From Halomonas litopenaei (GTDB taxonomy: Bacteria; Pseudomonadota; Gammaproteobacteria; Pseudomonadales; Halomonadaceae): 64,000 nt of DNA. Location: NCBI RefSeq assembly GCF_003045775.1, contig NZ_PXNS01000006.1, positions 186,001 through 250,000 on the forward strand, read 5' to 3'. How positions within the stretch are numbered: position 1 is the first letter of the stretch; each line of letters begins with the position of its first letter. Below are positions 50,520 to 59,881 of the stretch, piece by piece. The translations under genes and the position numbers were made by a program. The notes under the pieces are model-generated. The model ran no database searches. It saw only the letters and a list, made by a program, of their open reading frames with translations, and was not told the DNA's origin.

Positions 50520-52187
50520 TCACATATTGGGATAGTTGGGACCACCGCCGCCTTCAGGGGCGACCCAGGTGATGTTCTGGGCGGGGTCCTTGATGTCGCA
50601 GGTCTTGCAGTGGACGCAGTTCTGGAAGTTGATCTGGAAACGCGGCTGGCCATCGTCACCCTCGACCACTTCGTAGACCCCGGCGGGGCAGTAGCGCTGA
50701 GCGGGCTCGGCGTACTCCGGCAGGTTCTTGTGGATCGGAATTTCCGAATCCTCGAGCTTGAGGTGGCAGGGCTGGTCTTCCTCGTGATTGGTGTTGGACA
50801 GGAACACCGAGGAGGGCTTGTCGAAGGACAGCTTGCCGTCGGGCTTGGGGTAGTCGATCTTCTCGAACTCGCTGGCGGGTTTGAGCGCCGCATGGTCCGC
50901 AGTGGTGTCGTGGACCCTGGGCAGCTTGCCGCCGAGCAACTGATCGACGAAGTTGTAGGCGCCACCGCCCACGGTGCCGTACTTGTGGATCGCGGGACCG
51001 AAGCTGGCGGTCTGCTCGAGCTCCTTGTAGGCCCAGCTGTCCTGCCACCTGGCCTCGAACGCCTTGAGTTCGTCGCCGCCCTCGTTGCCGTCCTTGAGCG
51101 ACTCGAACACGCTTTCTGCCGCCACCAGACCGGACTTCATGGCGGTGTGGATGCCCTTGATCTTGGCGAAGTTGAGGGTGCCGGCGTCACAGCCGATCAG
51201 CAGCCCGCCGGGGAAGGTCATCTTCGGCAGGCAGTTGAGGCCGCCCTTGGCGATGGCACGGGCCCCGTAGGCCACCCGCTTGCCGCCTTCCAGGTAGCGC
51301 TTGAGCACCGGGTGGTGCTTCATCCGCTGGAACTCGTCGAACGGCGACAGGTAGGGGTTCTGGTAGGCCAGGTCCATGATCAGGCCGACCACCACCTGCT
51401 GGTTCTCGGCGTGGTAGAGAAACCAGCCGCCGTGGGTGTTCTTGTCCAGCGGCCAGCCGGAGCCGTGCAGCACCAGCCCTGGCTCGTGCTGTTCCGCCGG
51501 TACGTCCCACAATTCCTTGAGACCGATGCCGTAGTGCTGGGGATCCTTGCCCTCGTCCAGGCGGAATTCGCGGATCAGGCGCTTGCCGATGTGGCCACGG
51601 GCGCCCTCGGCGAACAGGGTGTATTTCGCACGAAGCTCCATGCCCGGTGCGTAGCCGCCTTTCTCGCTGCCGTCGGCGGCCACGCCCATGTCGCCGGTCA
51701 GGATGCCGCGTACCACGCCGTCCTCGACGATGGCGTCCTGGGCGGCGAAGCCCGGGAAGATCTCGACGCCCAGGGACTCTGCCTGTTCGGCCAGCCAGCG
51801 GCACAGGTTGCCGGCGCTGATCACATAGCGGGTGATGTCGCCACCGGTGTTGTGCATGCTCTTGGGCACCAGCGCGTTGGGCAGCTTCTGGGCCTTCTCG
51901 GCGTCCTTGAGCAGGTACAGCTCGTCACGCACCGCCGGGGTGGTCAGCGGGGCGCCACGCTCCTCCCAGTCGGGGAACAGCTCGAATAGCGCGCGGGGCT
52001 CGAGCACCGCTCCGGACAGAATATGGGCGCCCACCTCGGAGCCCTTCTCGACCACGCAGACGGTCAGTTCCTGCTCGGCCTCGTTGGCCTGCTGCATCAG
52101 TCGGCAGGCGGCGGCCAGTCCAGACGGACCGGCGCCGACGATGACCACATCGAACTCCATGGTGTCGCGTTCTACTTGTTCTGCCAT
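50520..52187 (-). CDS. Electron transfer flavoprotein-ubiquinone oxidoreductase
   Basis: 555 residues. The N-terminal FAD site is VIVGAGPSGLAAACRL; the ubiquinone-binding part and the C-terminal [4Fe-4S] ligands are visible (YCPAGVYE, NCVHCKTCDIKDP). It passes electrons from ETF to the quinone pool at the membrane, serving fatty-acid and amino-acid oxidation. The ATG at 52187 follows AGGAGG. It diverges from etfBA across a 379-bp region with a PsrA-like operator. Confidence 0.96.
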   Translation of the reverse strand: MAEQVERDTMEFDVVIVGAGPSGLAAACRLMQQANEAEQELTVCVVEKGSEVGAHILSGAVLEPRALFELFPDWEERGAPLTTPAVRDELYLLKDAEKAQKLPNALVPKSMHNTGGDITRYVISAGNLCRWLAEQAESLGVEIFPGFAAQDAIVEDGVVRGILTGDMGVAADGSEKGGYAPGMELRAKYTLFAEGARGHIGKRLIREFRLDEGKDPQHYGIGLKELWDVPAEQHEPGLVLHGSGWPLDKNTHGGWFLYHAENQQVVVGLIMDLAYQNPYLSPFDEFQRMKHHPVLKRYLEGGKRVAYGARAIAKGGLNCLPKMTFPGGLLIGCDAGTLNFAKIKGIHTAMKSGLVAAESVFESLKDGNEGGDELKAFEARWQDSWAYKELEQTASFGPAIHKYGTVGGGAYNFVDQLLGGKLPRVHDTTADHAALKPASEFEKIDYPKPDGKLSFDKPSSVFLSNTNHEEDQPCHLKLEDSEIPIHKNLPEYAEPAQRYCPAGVYEVVEGDDGQPRFQINFQNCVHCKTCDIKDPAQNITWVAPEGGGGPNYPNM

Positions 52188-52566
52188 CGGGTGCTTTCCT
52201 CCTCGGCGTGACGTCGGGGTGCCACCAACGTCGTACAGATTTTAAACGGTCGTTTGCTTCACGGTGTGTCCCATGATAGGCATAATAGCGTCGTCGGGTC
52301 ATCCTTACGATGGTCGACCCTCCCCAATGGTCGACTCGGCATGCGGGGATTGTTGCCAAGGCCCGGCCTGTGGCACATTGAAGGTACGCACCGAGCCCCT
52401 ATCAAACGCTTGCATGAAACGCATAAGGGCATAGCGAAAAGTTCTCAATCGTGGTGTCCTCTCGGGACACGCGATGCGTAAATCGATGCGGTGCCCGTCA
52501 CCGCCAACGTGTTGATGGTTCCTTCCTTACATTCAAGGTTCCCCAGATGAACCAAGCGAGGACAAC
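52188..52566. other. 379-bp divergent regulatory region, ETF-QO / etfBA
   Basis: No gene. It must carry promoters in both directions. The only clear element is the dyad at 52243-52256; no strong -35/-10 pair is evident for etfB. Confidence 0.6.
52243..52256. promoter_or_regulatory. PsrA-like operator
   Basis: T-AAAC-GGTC-GTTT-G fits the Pseudomonas PsrA pattern [G/C]AAAC-N2-4-GTTT[G/C] with one flanking mismatch, and sits 56 bp upstream of the ETF-QO start. The TTTAAAATC next to it on the minus strand may be the -10. PsrA regulates etf genes in Pseudomonas; that it does so here is inference. Confidence 0.4.
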
Positions 52567-53319
52567 ATGAAAGTACTCGTCGCGGTCAAACGCGTCATCG
52601 ACTACAACGTCAAGATCCGGGTCAAGCCGGATGGCAGCGACGTTGACTTGACCAACGTCAAGATGGCCATGAATCCCTTCTGCGAAATCGCCGTGGAAGA
52701 GGCGGTGCGCTTGAAGGAGAAGGGCGTGGCGACCGAGGTGGTGGCGGTGACCGTGGGGCCGAAGGCGGCGCAGGAACAGCTGCGCACGGCCCTGGCGCTG
52801 GGGGCCGATCGCGCCATCCACGTCGAGAGCGACGAGCGCGTTGAATCGCTGGGCGCGGCCAAGGCACTGGCCAAGGTGGTCGAGAAGGAAGCGCCGCAGC
52901 TGGTCATCCTCGGCAAGCAGGCGATCGACTCCGACAACAACCAGACCGGTCAAATGCTGGCCGCGCTGACCGGCATGGCCCAAGGCACCTTCGCCTCCGA
53001 GGTGGAAGTCGAAGGCGAGACCCTCAAGGTCATCCGCGAGATCGATGGCGGACTGCAGACGGTGTCGCTGAAGCTGCCGGCGGTGGTCACTACCGACCTG
53101 CGCCTGAACGAGCCGCGCTACGCCAAGCTGCCGGACATCATGAAGGCCAAGAAGAAGCCGATGGACGTGATGACCCCGGCCGATCTGGGCGTCGAGGTGG
53201 CCAGCCGTCTCAAGCTGGTCAAGGTCGAGCCGCCGGCCGAGCGCCAGGGTGGCGTCAAGGTGGGCTCGGTGGACGAGCTGGTGGACAAACTGAAGAATGA
53301 AGCGAAGGTGATTTCATGA
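52567..53319 (+). CDS. etfB: Electron transfer flavoprotein beta subunit
   Basis: 250 residues. The start [19 protein letters not shown] and [20 protein letters not shown] are typical, as is [19 protein letters not shown]. The subunit binds AMP and recognises dehydrogenases. It overlaps etfA by 4 bp (ATGA) and is co-expressed with it. The partner ubiquinone oxidoreductase is divergent. Confidence 0.97.
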   Translation: MKVLVAVKRVIDYNVKIRVKPDGSDVDLTNVKMAMNPFCEIAVEEAVRLKEKGVATEVVAVTVGPKAAQEQLRTALALGADRAIHVESDERVESLGAAKALAKVVEKEAPQLVILGKQAIDSDNNQTGQMLAALTGMAQGTFASEVEVEGETLKVIREIDGGLQTVSLKLPAVVTTDLRLNEPRYAKLPDIMKAKKKPMDVMTPADLGVEVASRLKLVKVEPPAERQGGVKVGSVDELVDKLKNEAKVIS

Positions 53320-54242
53320 GCATTCTGGTTCTGGCAGAACACCACGACGGCCAGCTGGCCGACGCCACCGCCCACGTGGTGGCCGCCGCCCAGGCTATCG
53401 GTGGTGATATCGACGTGCTGGTCGCCGGTCAGGACGTGGCCGCCGTGGCCGAGGCCGCAGCCAAGCTGGATGGTGTCAGCAAGGTGCGTGTCGCCGACAG
53501 CGAGACCTTCGCTCACCTGCTGGCCGAGCCCACCGCCGACCTGCTGGTGGCCCTGGCCGACGACTACAGCCATGTGCTGGCGGCCGCTTCCACCACCGGC
53601 AAGAACGTGCTGCCGCGCCTGGCGGCACTGAAGGATGTGGCCCAGATCTCCGAGATCATCGCGGTGGAGAGCGGCGACACCTTCAAGCGTCCGATCTACG
53701 CCGGCAACGCCATCGCCACCGTCCAGAGCGAGGACGCGCTCAAGGTCATCACTGTGCGTTCCACCGCCTTCGACGCCGTCGGCCAGGGTGGCTCCGCTGC
53801 CATCGAACCGGTCGAGGCGAGCATCGACAACAGCCTGTCGAGCTTCGTCGGTGAAGAGCTGGCCAAGAGCGATCGTCCCGAGCTGGGGGCTGCCCGCGTG
53901 GTCATCTCCGGTGGTCGCGGCATGGGCAGCGGCGAGAACTTCAAGATCCTCGACAACATCGCCGACAAGCTGGGCGCCGCCATCGGTGCGTCCCGTGCGG
54001 CGGTGGATGCCGGCTTCGTGCCCAACGACATGCAGGTCGGCCAGACCGGCAAGATCGTGGCGCCGGACCTGTACATCGCCGTGGGCATCTCCGGAGCCAT
54101 CCAGCACCTGGCCGGGATGAAGGACTCCAAGGTCATCGTCGCCATCAACAAGGACGAGGAGGCGCCGATCTTCCAGGTCGCCGACTATGGCCTGGTGGCC
54201 GATCTGTTCGAGGCCATTCCGGAGCTCGACAGCAAGCTCTGA
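53316..54242 (+). CDS. etfA: Electron transfer flavoprotein alpha subunit
   Basis: 308 residues. The C-terminal FAD domain is visible: [40 protein letters not shown] and [16 protein letters not shown]. Forms the heterodimer with EtfB and delivers electrons from acyl-CoA and other dehydrogenases to ETF-QO. A strong terminator follows 47 bp after the stop. Confidence 0.97.
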   Translation: MSILVLAEHHDGQLADATAHVVAAAQAIGGDIDVLVAGQDVAAVAEAAAKLDGVSKVRVADSETFAHLLAEPTADLLVALADDYSHVLAAASTTGKNVLPRLAALKDVAQISEIIAVESGDTFKRPIYAGNAIATVQSEDALKVITVRSTAFDAVGQGGSAAIEPVEASIDNSLSSFVGEELAKSDRPELGAARVVISGGRGMGSGENFKILDNIADKLGAAIGASRAAVDAGFVPNDMQVGQTGKIVAPDLYIAVGISGAIQHLAGMKDSKVIVAINKDEEAPIFQVADYGLVADLFEAIPELDSKL

Positions 54243-54289
54243 GTGCAAGATGTAGAAACGGCTGTGCCGGCTAGGCCGGCAACGCTGAC

Positions 54290-54322
54290 AAACGCCGTGG
54301 CGGCCAACGCCACGGCGTTTTT
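54290..54322 (+). terminator. etfBA terminator
   Basis: A 13-bp perfect stem (54290-54302 with 54308-54320) closes a GCCAA loop and is followed by TTTTT. Classic intrinsic terminator. Confidence 0.93.
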
Positions 54323-54463
54323 ATTGGTGGGTGTCTGGCATCGATGTGCATGGCCGCCAACCCCTCGCCAGGCGTGCCGATCCGCTGTCGGACAGGGGCG
54401 TCGATGCCCTTGCCCGAGAGGTGTTGACAGCGATGAACTCGGGGTAGAGGCACCTTGCTCGCA

Positions 54464-54492
54464 TTGATAACAATTCGTGTTTCGGGTACTGT
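54464..54492 (+). promoter_or_regulatory. Predicted promoter with Fur-like box for the TonB operon
   Basis: TTGATA (54464-54469), 17 bp, TACTGT (54487-54492). TGATAACAATTCGTG at 54465-54479 agrees with one half of the Fur 7-1-7 pattern (TGATAA, ATT) but not the other half. Iron control would suit a TonB system, though the match is partial. Confidence 0.4.
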
Positions 54493-54548
54493 CGTGGCAT
54501 TTGACGCGGCGCCCCAAGGCGGCGCGAGAGCAGGTCGGAGGCCTTGGA

Positions 54549-55403
54549 ATGGCGAACAAGCAGATCAACGGGCGGCCCTTCGCCGGGCCATCACAGGCTA
54601 GCCCCAGCGATGTGGTGACGGCTGGCGCAGCGGCAAGGAACAGCCTGCTGGGCGTCTCCTGTGCGCTGGCGCTGGCGCTGGGGCACAGCGGGGTAGCCCA
54701 GGCACAGAACACGGCGGACAATCTCGGCGACGAGGCCCTGGCGGCCCAGACGACCCAGGCCGAGCTGCAGGCGCGGATCGACCAGGCCGACGACGAGGTG
54801 CGTCAGCGTATCGAGGCGCTGCGCCAGGCCGAGCAGGAGGCCCAGCGGCTTCAGTCCTACAACCAGGCGCTGGCCCCCCAGCTCGAGCAGCTCAAGGCGA
54901 CCCTCGAGCAGCGCAGTCAGGGCATGGCGACCATGGCCGAGACCCGCGACGCCCTGCCGGGCCTGTTGAACGACATGACCCGCCGCCTCGACGCCTGGGT
55001 CGATCAGGACGTGCCATTCCTCCATGGCGAGCGCAAGGCCCGGGTGGCGTCGCTCGAGGCCTCCCTGGCCAACCCCGAGCTGACCGCAGCCGAGAAGCTC
55101 GAGCGGGTGCTGGCGGCCTGGCGTGCCGAGCTCGACTATGGGCGCGATCTCGATGCCTGGCGCGGCACCCTGGAAGAGGGCGATCAGACCCGCGAGGTCG
55201 ACTTCCTGCGACTGGGACGCGTGGGCTGGTACTACCTGACCCCGGATGGCCAGAACGGTGGCGTATGGGACGACGGAGGCTGGCAGTCGCTGTCCGCTGC
55301 CGAGCGCGACCAGGTGGAGAAGGGCCTGCAGATCGTGCGTGACCAGCGTGCACCGGAACTGCTGACGCTGCCGCTGACCCAACCGATCGAGGAGCGTTCC
55401 TGA
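54549..55403 (+). CDS. DUF3450 periplasmic coiled-coil protein of a TonB2-type system
   Basis: 284 residues. After an N-terminal Gln/Ala-rich lead and signal segment (SLLGVSCALALAL...AQAQ, cleavage near residue 51) a long helical stretch follows (AELQARIDQADDEVRQRIEALRQAEQEAQRLQ), then VGWYYLTPDGQNGGVWD. DUF3450 proteins occur with TtpC-type ExbB in Vibrio TonB2 clusters and are needed for uptake there. The ATG at 54549 has GGAGG 9 bp upstream; the reading frame from 54477 is not supported. It is translationally linked (TGATG) to the next gene. Confidence 0.82.
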   Translation: MANKQINGRPFAGPSQASPSDVVTAGAAARNSLLGVSCALALALGHSGVAQAQNTADNLGDEALAAQTTQAELQARIDQADDEVRQRIEALRQAEQEAQRLQSYNQALAPQLEQLKATLEQRSQGMATMAETRDALPGLLNDMTRRLDAWVDQDVPFLHGERKARVASLEASLANPELTAAEKLERVLAAWRAELDYGRDLDAWRGTLEEGDQTREVDFLRLGRVGWYYLTPDGQNGGVWDDGGWQSLSAAERDQVEKGLQIVRDQRAPELLTLPLTQPIEERS

Positions 55404-56869
55404 TGGTGTCTTTGACGGATTTCCCGGTGTCGCTGAACCGGCACAACCCGATGGGCAAGGGCCTCGCCCGCAGGCTGGTGCTGGGTGCCGCCGTGACCGC
55501 GCTGCTGGCCGCCGCTGCGCCTGCCGCCATGGCCCAGCAGCACAGCGATAGCGACAGCGTACTGTCGAGCTTCAAGCTGGAGCGAGAGGCCGCCGAGGCG
55601 CGTGATCAGGCGAGGTTGGCCGAGCTGGTGGAGGACAGTGACGCGCTGTCCGCCGCGCTCGAGGAGGCCGAGGCCCGTCGTGACGCCGCCCGGGACGAAC
55701 GCGAGCGGCTGGAGTCCGAGATGGCCGAGGCGCGTCAGGCGCTGGACGAGATCGGTGCACAGCGCGACGCCGAGGGCGGCGACCTCAACGCGGTGTTCAG
55801 CGCGGTGGCCGGCACCAGCGGTGAACTGAGAGACGATCTCGGCCAGAGCCTGCTGACCCTGGGCGCCGACGTCGATTTGCCGCCGCGGCTGGACGACGAC
55901 GCCATCCTGACCGTCGCCCAGATCGAGACCCTGGCCGACAGCCTGATGGGGCTGACCGCCGAGACCGGACTGGTGCGCCGATTCGAGGCGCCGGTGGCCG
56001 CAGGCAGCGGTGAGGTCGCGCCACGCCAGGTGACCCGTGTGGGTGACCTGATGGCCTTTGGCGGCGGCCAGTTGCTCGAGCGGGTCGGCGACGAAGGGCG
56101 GCTCTCCGCCCTCGAGCACACCCCTGAGCGCGTCGGCGCTGTGCTCGACGCTTATCAGTCAGGCGATGGCCAGCTGCTGCCGGTGGATCCCGTTGACGGA
56201 CGGGTGATCGAGGCGCTGTCGCGCCAGCCCACGCTGCTCGAGCGCTTCCATCAGGGCGGTGCGGTCGGCTATGTGGTGGTCGCCCTGGGCGCCCTGGGTC
56301 TTTTGATCGCCCTTGGCCAGTATCTGTACCTGCTGCGGGTCAGCATGACCACCCGTCGCCAGCTCGCCAACATGGATGAGCTGTCCAATGACAACCCCCT
56401 GGGCCGGGTGCTTCAGCGCTTCCACGCCTTCGGTGCCGGCCATGCTCCCGAAGCCCTGGAGGCACGTCTGGACGAGTCGATGCTGGCCGAGCAGCCGCGT
56501 CTCGAGCGCGGCCAGGCACTGGTCAAGATGCTCGCTGCGGTGGCGCCGCTGCTGGGCCTGCTGGGCACGGTGACCGGCATGATCGTGACCTTCCAGTCGA
56601 TCACGGTGTTCGGCACCGGCGATCCCCAGTTGATGGCCGGCGGTATCAGTCAGGCGCTGGTGACCACGGTGCTGGGCCTGATCACCGCGGTACCGCTGCT
56701 GTTCGCCCATACCGCCATGTCGTCACGCTCGCGCGCCCTGATCGGCACCATGGAAGGCCGCGCCAGCGCGGTGCTGGCCGACCGCCTGGAAGCCGATCGC
56801 AAGGCCCTGCAACCGGCCACCGACGCAAAGCAAGGAAGCAGGCGCCATGCCGACGCACCCCTGGCTTGA
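55403..56869 (+). CDS. TtpC-like MotA/TolQ/ExbB proton-channel protein
   Basis: 488 residues. Signal peptide (GAAVTALLAAAAPAAMAQ), a charged coiled coil (residues about 50-120), a periplasmic part, a membrane helix near 285-310 (VVALGALGLLIALGQYLYLL), then two ExbB-type helices near 376-395 and 415-440 (APLLGLLGTVTGMIVTF, LITAVPLLFAHT). This is the TtpC architecture, an ExbB relative with an extra periplasmic domain. It should relay proton-motive force to TonB. It overlaps the next gene by 23 bp. Confidence 0.85.
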   Translation: MVSLTDFPVSLNRHNPMGKGLARRLVLGAAVTALLAAAAPAAMAQQHSDSDSVLSSFKLEREAAEARDQARLAELVEDSDALSAALEEAEARRDAARDERERLESEMAEARQALDEIGAQRDAEGGDLNAVFSAVAGTSGELRDDLGQSLLTLGADVDLPPRLDDDAILTVAQIETLADSLMGLTAETGLVRRFEAPVAAGSGEVAPRQVTRVGDLMAFGGGQLLERVGDEGRLSALEHTPERVGAVLDAYQSGDGQLLPVDPVDGRVIEALSRQPTLLERFHQGGAVGYVVVALGALGLLIALGQYLYLLRVSMTTRRQLANMDELSNDNPLGRVLQRFHAFGAGHAPEALEARLDESMLAEQPRLERGQALVKMLAAVAPLLGLLGTVTGMIVTFQSITVFGTGDPQLMAGGISQALVTTVLGLITAVPLLFAHTAMSSRSRALIGTMEGRASAVLADRLEADRKALQPATDAKQGSRRHADAPLA

Positions 56870-57386
56870 TCCCCTCGTCCGGCTGATCGACGCCGGCGGG
56901 CCGGTGCTGGTGGTGATCGCCGTGGTGGCCATGCTGCTGTTCTCGGTGGGGCTCGAGCGCTGGTGGTTCTTTCGCTTCCACTATCGCCCGGCCCGGGCCG
57001 AGCTGATGCGCCGCTGGGTCGAGCGGCCCGACCACCAGAGCTGGAGTGCCCGCACCCTGCGTGAGGTCTGGGTGACGGAGCTGATCCGACGGCTACGTGG
57101 CCCCTTGCCCTGGTTGAAGCTCCTGGTGGTGATCTGCCCGCTGCTCGGGCTGCTCGGCACCGTGACCGGCATGATCACGGTATTCGACAGTCTGTCCATG
57201 GCCGACAGCAACCAGGCCCGCGCCATGGCCGACGGCGTCGCCCGGGCCACCTTGCCGACCCTGACCGGGATGGCGGTGTCGGTGGTGGGGCTTCTGTTCA
57301 TTACACGGCTCGAACATATCATTCGGCGCGAGGATCAGCGGCTGCACGACCGCCTTGCCCGCGCCGCGGAGGATGCACATGCGTAG
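56847..57386 (+). CDS. exbB: ExbB-type TonB-system proton-channel protein
   Basis: 179 residues with three hydrophobic segments: 15-37 (GGPVLVVIAVVAMLLFSVGL), about 90-110 (LLVVICPLLGLLGTVTGMITVF) and 137-155. The short form is typical of ExbB2. With ExbD it forms the proton channel that energises TonB. The ATG at 56847 follows AAGGAAG; the stop overlaps the exbD start by 8 bp. Confidence 0.9.
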   Translation: MPTHPWLDPLVRLIDAGGPVLVVIAVVAMLLFSVGLERWWFFRFHYRPARAELMRRWVERPDHQSWSARTLREVWVTELIRRLRGPLPWLKLLVVICPLLGLLGTVTGMITVFDSLSMADSNQARAMADGVARATLPTLTGMAVSVVGLLFITRLEHIIRREDQRLHDRLARAAEDAHA

Positions 57387-57789
57387 ACGTCGACTGTCCG
57401 CCGGCGCCGAAGAGGCCAGCGAGGTCAACCTGACCCCGATGCTGGACGTGGTCTTCATCATGCTGATCTTCTTCATCGTGACCACCAGCTTTATCAAGGA
57501 GAGCGGGGTGGAGATCGAGCGCCCCGAGTCCAGCGCCGCCTCTTCTCGTCCCGACGTCCAGGTGCTGGTGGCGATCACGCCGGAAGGCGCCTTGTGGGTG
57601 GACGGTGAGCCGGTGGACATCCATCGCGTCGGCACCACCGTCGCCGGCATGCTTTCCGAGGATGGCTCGGTGGTGATCCAGGCCGATCGCAACGCCGCCA
57701 CCGGGGTGTTGATCGAGACCATGGACCGGCTGCGCGACGCCGGTGTCGACAAGGTTGCCGTCGCCGCCGAAAGGAGCTCCGACGCATGA
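57379..57789 (+). CDS. exbD: ExbD-type TonB-system protein
   Basis: 136 residues: cytoplasmic basic N-terminus, one membrane helix with the essential aspartate (TPMLDVVFIMLIFFIVTTSF, near residue 22), then a periplasmic domain. The ATG at 57379 is chosen because GGAGG lies 6 bp upstream; a start at 57355 would add MPAPRRMH. The gene overlaps tonB by 4 bp. Confidence 0.92.
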   Translation: MRRRRLSAGAEEASEVNLTPMLDVVFIMLIFFIVTTSFIKESGVEIERPESSAASSRPDVQVLVAITPEGALWVDGEPVDIHRVGTTVAGMLSEDGSVVIQADRNAATGVLIETMDRLRDAGVDKVAVAAERSSDA

Positions 57790-58607
57790 GGCGAGTGGTC
57801 TCTCTGGCGGCGGGTAGCCTGCTGACCCTGGTACTGTTCGCCCTGCTGGCGCTGCTGGTGGTGCCACCGGAGGCCGAGCCTGAGCTGCGCGAGGAAATCA
57901 CTCTGAGCCTGGCCGAGGCGGTGGCGCCCCAGGCCGAGGCCCCGGCGGAGGCCTCCGCTGCTTCGGCATCGGCGCCGCCACCTCCACCGCCGGTGGCCGC
58001 CGCGCCGCCGCCGCCGAGCCCGGCCCAGACCGCTGTCAGCGAGATCCAGTTGCCGGACCCCGAGGTGGTACCGCCGCCACGCGAGCCCAAGGCGCTGGAC
58101 AGCGCCTTGCCGGAGCTGACCGAGACGCCGCCAGAACCTGAACCTGAGCCCGAACCCGAGCCCAGGCCTGAACCGAAACCCCGGCCGGAGCCGACGCCGC
58201 AGCCTGAGCCCGCACCGCAGCCTGAGCCCGCACCACAGCCAACGCCAGCGCCCAGCGTGGCCACCAATGCGACCAGCAACACGGGCAGCGCCAGCGCGGC
58301 GGGGGCCGGCGCCGCCGCGCCTGCCTCCAACGAGCCGGTGGACGTGGGCACCTCGGCCCGGGCTACGCGCAAGGTGCCGCCGGAGTACCCGCGCCGGGCC
58401 CAGCGTCGTGGTCTCGAGGGCTACGTGGTGATGCAATTTATCATCCGCGCCGACGGCAGCGTCGATCGCGGCAGCATTCAGGTACTCGAGGCCAGCCCCC
58501 GTCGGGTATTCGAGGACGCTGCGCGTCAGGCCATCGCCGGCTGGCGCTTCGAGGCGGCGTCCGGGCTTCGGCGGGCGCGTCAACGACTCGAGTTCCAGTT
58601 GAGATAG
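57786..58607 (+). CDS. tonB: TonB-family energy transducer
   Basis: 273 residues with one membrane helix (residues about 6-27), a Pro/Glu-rich spacer (PEPEPEPEPEPRPEPKPRPEP, then PAPQPEPAPQP) and a C-terminal TonB domain with EYPRRAQRRGLEGYVVMQFII. It reaches across the periplasm to outer-membrane receptors. The short first helix lacks the Ser-His pattern region of classical TonB as far as can be seen. Its stop TAG is the first of three TAG codons spaced by 12 bp. Confidence 0.9.
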   Translation: MRRVVSLAAGSLLTLVLFALLALLVVPPEAEPELREEITLSLAEAVAPQAEAPAEASAASASAPPPPPPVAAAPPPPSPAQTAVSEIQLPDPEVVPPPREPKALDSALPELTETPPEPEPEPEPEPRPEPKPRPEPTPQPEPAPQPEPAPQPTPAPSVATNATSNTGSASAAGAGAAAPASNEPVDVGTSARATRKVPPEYPRRAQRRGLEGYVVMQFIIRADGSVDRGSIQVLEASPRRVFEDAARQAIAGWRFEAASGLRRARQRLEFQLR

Positions 58608-58631
58608 ATGTCGAGATAGACATCGAGATAG
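58596..58631. repeat. Three 12-bp repeats giving three in-frame TAG stops after tonB
   Basis: Units ending GAGATAG run from 58596 to 58631. TAG occurs at 58605, 58617 and 58629, all in the tonB frame. Confidence 0.85.
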
Positions 58632-58652
58632 CCACACAAGGGGTCGATCGCC

Positions 58653-59867
58653 ATGGCAGTACTGTTGAAGACCACCCCGCTGGGGCGCTACCTGCAAGGC
58701 ACTGGTGCCGCCCTGGCGCTGGGCCTGATGGCGGGTCTGGCCGGCGCACTGGCAAGTCCTGCGGCAAGCGCCGCGCCCACCCTGTCCGGTGGCATCATCG
58801 CCGACCTCAAGAGCCTCGAGCAGCGCCTGGCCGACGACCCGGCAGGGGCCGAGGCCAAGGCCGAGAGCCAGGCCGAGCGGCTCACCGGAGGCAACGCCTC
58901 GGACCGCTGGGCCAGGGCGCTGTACCTGCAGCTTGCCGCCGGGGCGGCATCGGCCCAGAACCGGCCCGAGGAGGCCGCCGATCACCTGGCCAGCGCCCGC
59001 CGGATCGATGGGGTCGAGCAGGCCCAGCGAGATCGCTGGCTGCGCCAGGAGATTGAACAGCGCATCCAGGCGCAGCAACGTCAGCAGGCGAGAACGCTGT
59101 TGGAAGACTGGCTATCGCGCCACGAGGATGTCGAGGCGCTGTGGACCCTGGCCGAGCTAGCGGCCGCCGACGAGGACTGGGAGGCCGCCGCCGACGGGGT
59201 CGAACAGGCCAAGGCGGCGGACCCGCAGCCGAGTCAGGCGCGGCTCGATTTCGCCGGTGGCGTGATGCACAAGAGCGGTCGTCTCGATCAGGCCCTGGCG
59301 GCCCTGGAGGCGCGGCTTGCCACCGATCCTGCTGATGCCGATGCCTGGCGCCGGGCCGCGGCCATGGCCCAGCGGCTGGGTGATCCGGTCCGGGCCGCGG
59401 CGCTGTGGGAGGCCGGCTGGCGTCAGGGCGCCCTGTCCGGCAACGATGACCTTGAACGTCGCATCGAGCTCCACCTGGCCGCCGGTACCCCCGCACGCGC
59501 CGCCGAGCTGCTCGAACGGGCGCTGGCGGAAGGCGTCCTCGAGGATAGCGAGCAACGTCGCCGGTTGCTGGCCGAGGCCTGGTTTCAGGCTCGCGACCAT
59601 GACCAGGCGCTGGACGCCTGGCAGACTCTTGCCGAGCGTTCCGACGCTGGCTCGGACTGGCTCCGGTTGGGACAGATTGCCGCAGGCTGGGGCCGCGAAC
59701 AGACCGCGCGCGAGGCATTGAACCGCGCACTCGCCAAGGGCGAGGACGAGGCGAAAACCTGGCTGGGCGCGCTGTCCGCGGGCTCGCAGACGGGGCAGGG
59801 CGCGGCCGCTGAACCTGGCGCTGGCGCCACGGATTCACCTCGACCCTCCGACGAGGGCGCTGGCTGA
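58653..59867 (+). CDS. Exported TPR-repeat protein of the TonB2-type operon
   Basis: 404 residues: signal segment (LALGLMAGLAGALASPAASAA) followed by helical repeats rich in Ala, Glu and Arg (RLADDPAGAEAKAE, EEAADHLASARRIDG, DPADADAWRRAAAMAQR), consistent with about eight TPR-like units. Such a TPR protein closes the TonB2 clusters of Vibrio (TtpD). It is probably a periplasmic scaffold. Function inferred from context only; 45 bp separate it from tonB. Confidence 0.75.
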   Translation: MAVLLKTTPLGRYLQGTGAALALGLMAGLAGALASPAASAAPTLSGGIIADLKSLEQRLADDPAGAEAKAESQAERLTGGNASDRWARALYLQLAAGAASAQNRPEEAADHLASARRIDGVEQAQRDRWLRQEIEQRIQAQQRQQARTLLEDWLSRHEDVEALWTLAELAAADEDWEAAADGVEQAKAADPQPSQARLDFAGGVMHKSGRLDQALAALEARLATDPADADAWRRAAAMAQRLGDPVRAAALWEAGWRQGALSGNDDLERRIELHLAAGTPARAAELLERALAEGVLEDSEQRRRLLAEAWFQARDHDQALDAWQTLAERSDAGSDWLRLGQIAAGWGREQTAREALNRALAKGEDEAKTWLGALSAGSQTGQGAAAEPGAGATDSPRPSDEGAG

Positions 59868-59881
59868 GGCGGCTCGCTGCC

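Larger units (their letters stand above)
54243..54548. other. 306-bp spacer between etfA and the TonB-type operon
   Basis: No gene. It holds the etfA terminator, an isolated TTGACA (54424-54429) without a partner, and the candidate promoter/Fur-like region at 54464-54492. Confidence 0.7.

Noticed and set aside
54465-54474. TGATAACAATT resembling part of the lac operator
   Set aside because: Only a half-site matches, and there is no lac-type gene nearby; the Fur-like reading fits the context better but is also partial.
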